Under the pieces are notes generated by a model. The model was not told the DNA's origin, made no database searches, and worked only from the letters and a program-made list of their open reading frames with translations. The translations under genes were made by a program, and so were the position numbers. 32,461 nt of DNA from an uncultured bacterium (GTDB lineage Bacteria > Planctomycetota > Phycisphaerae > Phycisphaerales > UBA1924), in the NCBI GenBank assembly GCA_903834785.1, contig CAILKP010000070.1, positions 1 to 32,461 of the forward strand, written 5' to 3'. Positions 32,196-32,461 of this stretch are shown one piece after another. Each line of letters begins with the position of its first letter. Within the stretch, counting starts at the first letter, position 1.

Positions 32196-32461
32196 GCTCT
32201 AGAACAGGGTTCGAGCGGTGTCGGCGGGAGGATCGGGCGGGGGGGAGATAAGCGTGGGAGGACGTAGGGGTTGGGAGGGTTGTGCGGTTTAAATGGTCAA
32301 ATTTGGAAATGGGCGAGCGTCGAAATGGTCAAATTTGGAAATGGGGCCTGTGATCTAACCCGGCTTTCTGTCGCTGGGAGTCGGAATCGAAGTTTACAGG
32401 TGCAAGCAACCGGCTCGCGTGCTTGCTTCCGAGCGATTTATGTTGTTTGCTGGCCCCACCA
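32196..32461. other. Right-edge intergenic region
   Basis: It holds repeat copy 4 (32290-32346) and a 7-bp inverted repeat, GCAAGCA / TGCTTGC (32402-32426), with an 11-nt loop and no T-run. No gene is evident before the window ends. Confidence 0.45.
32290..32346. repeat. Dispersed AAATGGTCAAATTTGG-type repeat, copy 4
   Basis: Two copies of AAATGGTCAAATTTGGAAAT (32291 and 32322), separated by a GC-rich spacer. The orientation matches 22689-22726. Confidence 0.75.

Noticed and set aside
32402..32426. Hairpin at the right edge considered as a terminator
   Set aside because: No T-run follows and the loop is large; no gene end is visible next to it.

Overview
The window looks like chromosomal DNA of a high-GC planctomycete, most likely of the Phycisphaerae. 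This is an inference from gene content. The supporting features are a short secreted protein ending in a dockerin-like tail with a final Gly-Cys, an ECF sigma factor overlapping a membrane Ser/Thr kinase gene, and a secreted SHD1-YHYH-PEBP protein. Housekeeping genes (nadE, tig, pgi, ppa, a tRNA-Arg) and the absence of phage or plasmid genes point to a chromosome with one eroded accessory pocket at the left edge.

Region by region. (1) 1-2045 is an accessory patch. It holds IS-end-like repeats, two small genes of unknown function, an IS3-type orfA remnant, and a ~280-bp direct repeat carrying a second copy of the 3' end of the neighbouring serine hydrolase gene. (2) 1887-4924 is a coupled nadE / serine hydrolase pair on the minus strand. 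(3) 5055-7239 holds a dockerin-tailed secreted protein and, divergently, trigger factor; strong terminators close both. (4) 7341-10594 is a sigma factor / kinase signalling pair joined by a GTGA overlap. (5) 10849-15452 holds pgi, a Pro/Ala-rich orphan, tRNA-Arg(CCG) and an MFS permease. (6) 15849-22676 holds a secreted S41 protease, an M29 aminopeptidase, a membrane SpoIIE-type phosphatase, inorganic pyrophosphatase and a PrpB-like lyase. (7) 22847-24189 holds a protein of unknown function and a SUFU-like protein. (8) 24310-30718 is a tight four-gene operon of exported proteins: two paralogous metallophosphoesterases flank a SHD1-YHYH-PEBP fusion, followed by a small exported protein. (9) 30819-32195 holds a zinc-ribbon membrane protein and a coiled-coil protein.

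The most interesting unit is the operon at 24310-30718. All four products carry export signals. Two of its junctions are ATGA stop/start overlaps and the third has an 18-nt gap, which argues for coordinated synthesis of an envelope or extracellular system; its substrate is unknown. The second point of interest is the left-edge repeat structure, where small genes have accumulated beside duplicated copies of a host gene's 3' end. A dispersed AAATGGTCAAATG-type repeat occurs in four separate intergenic regions.
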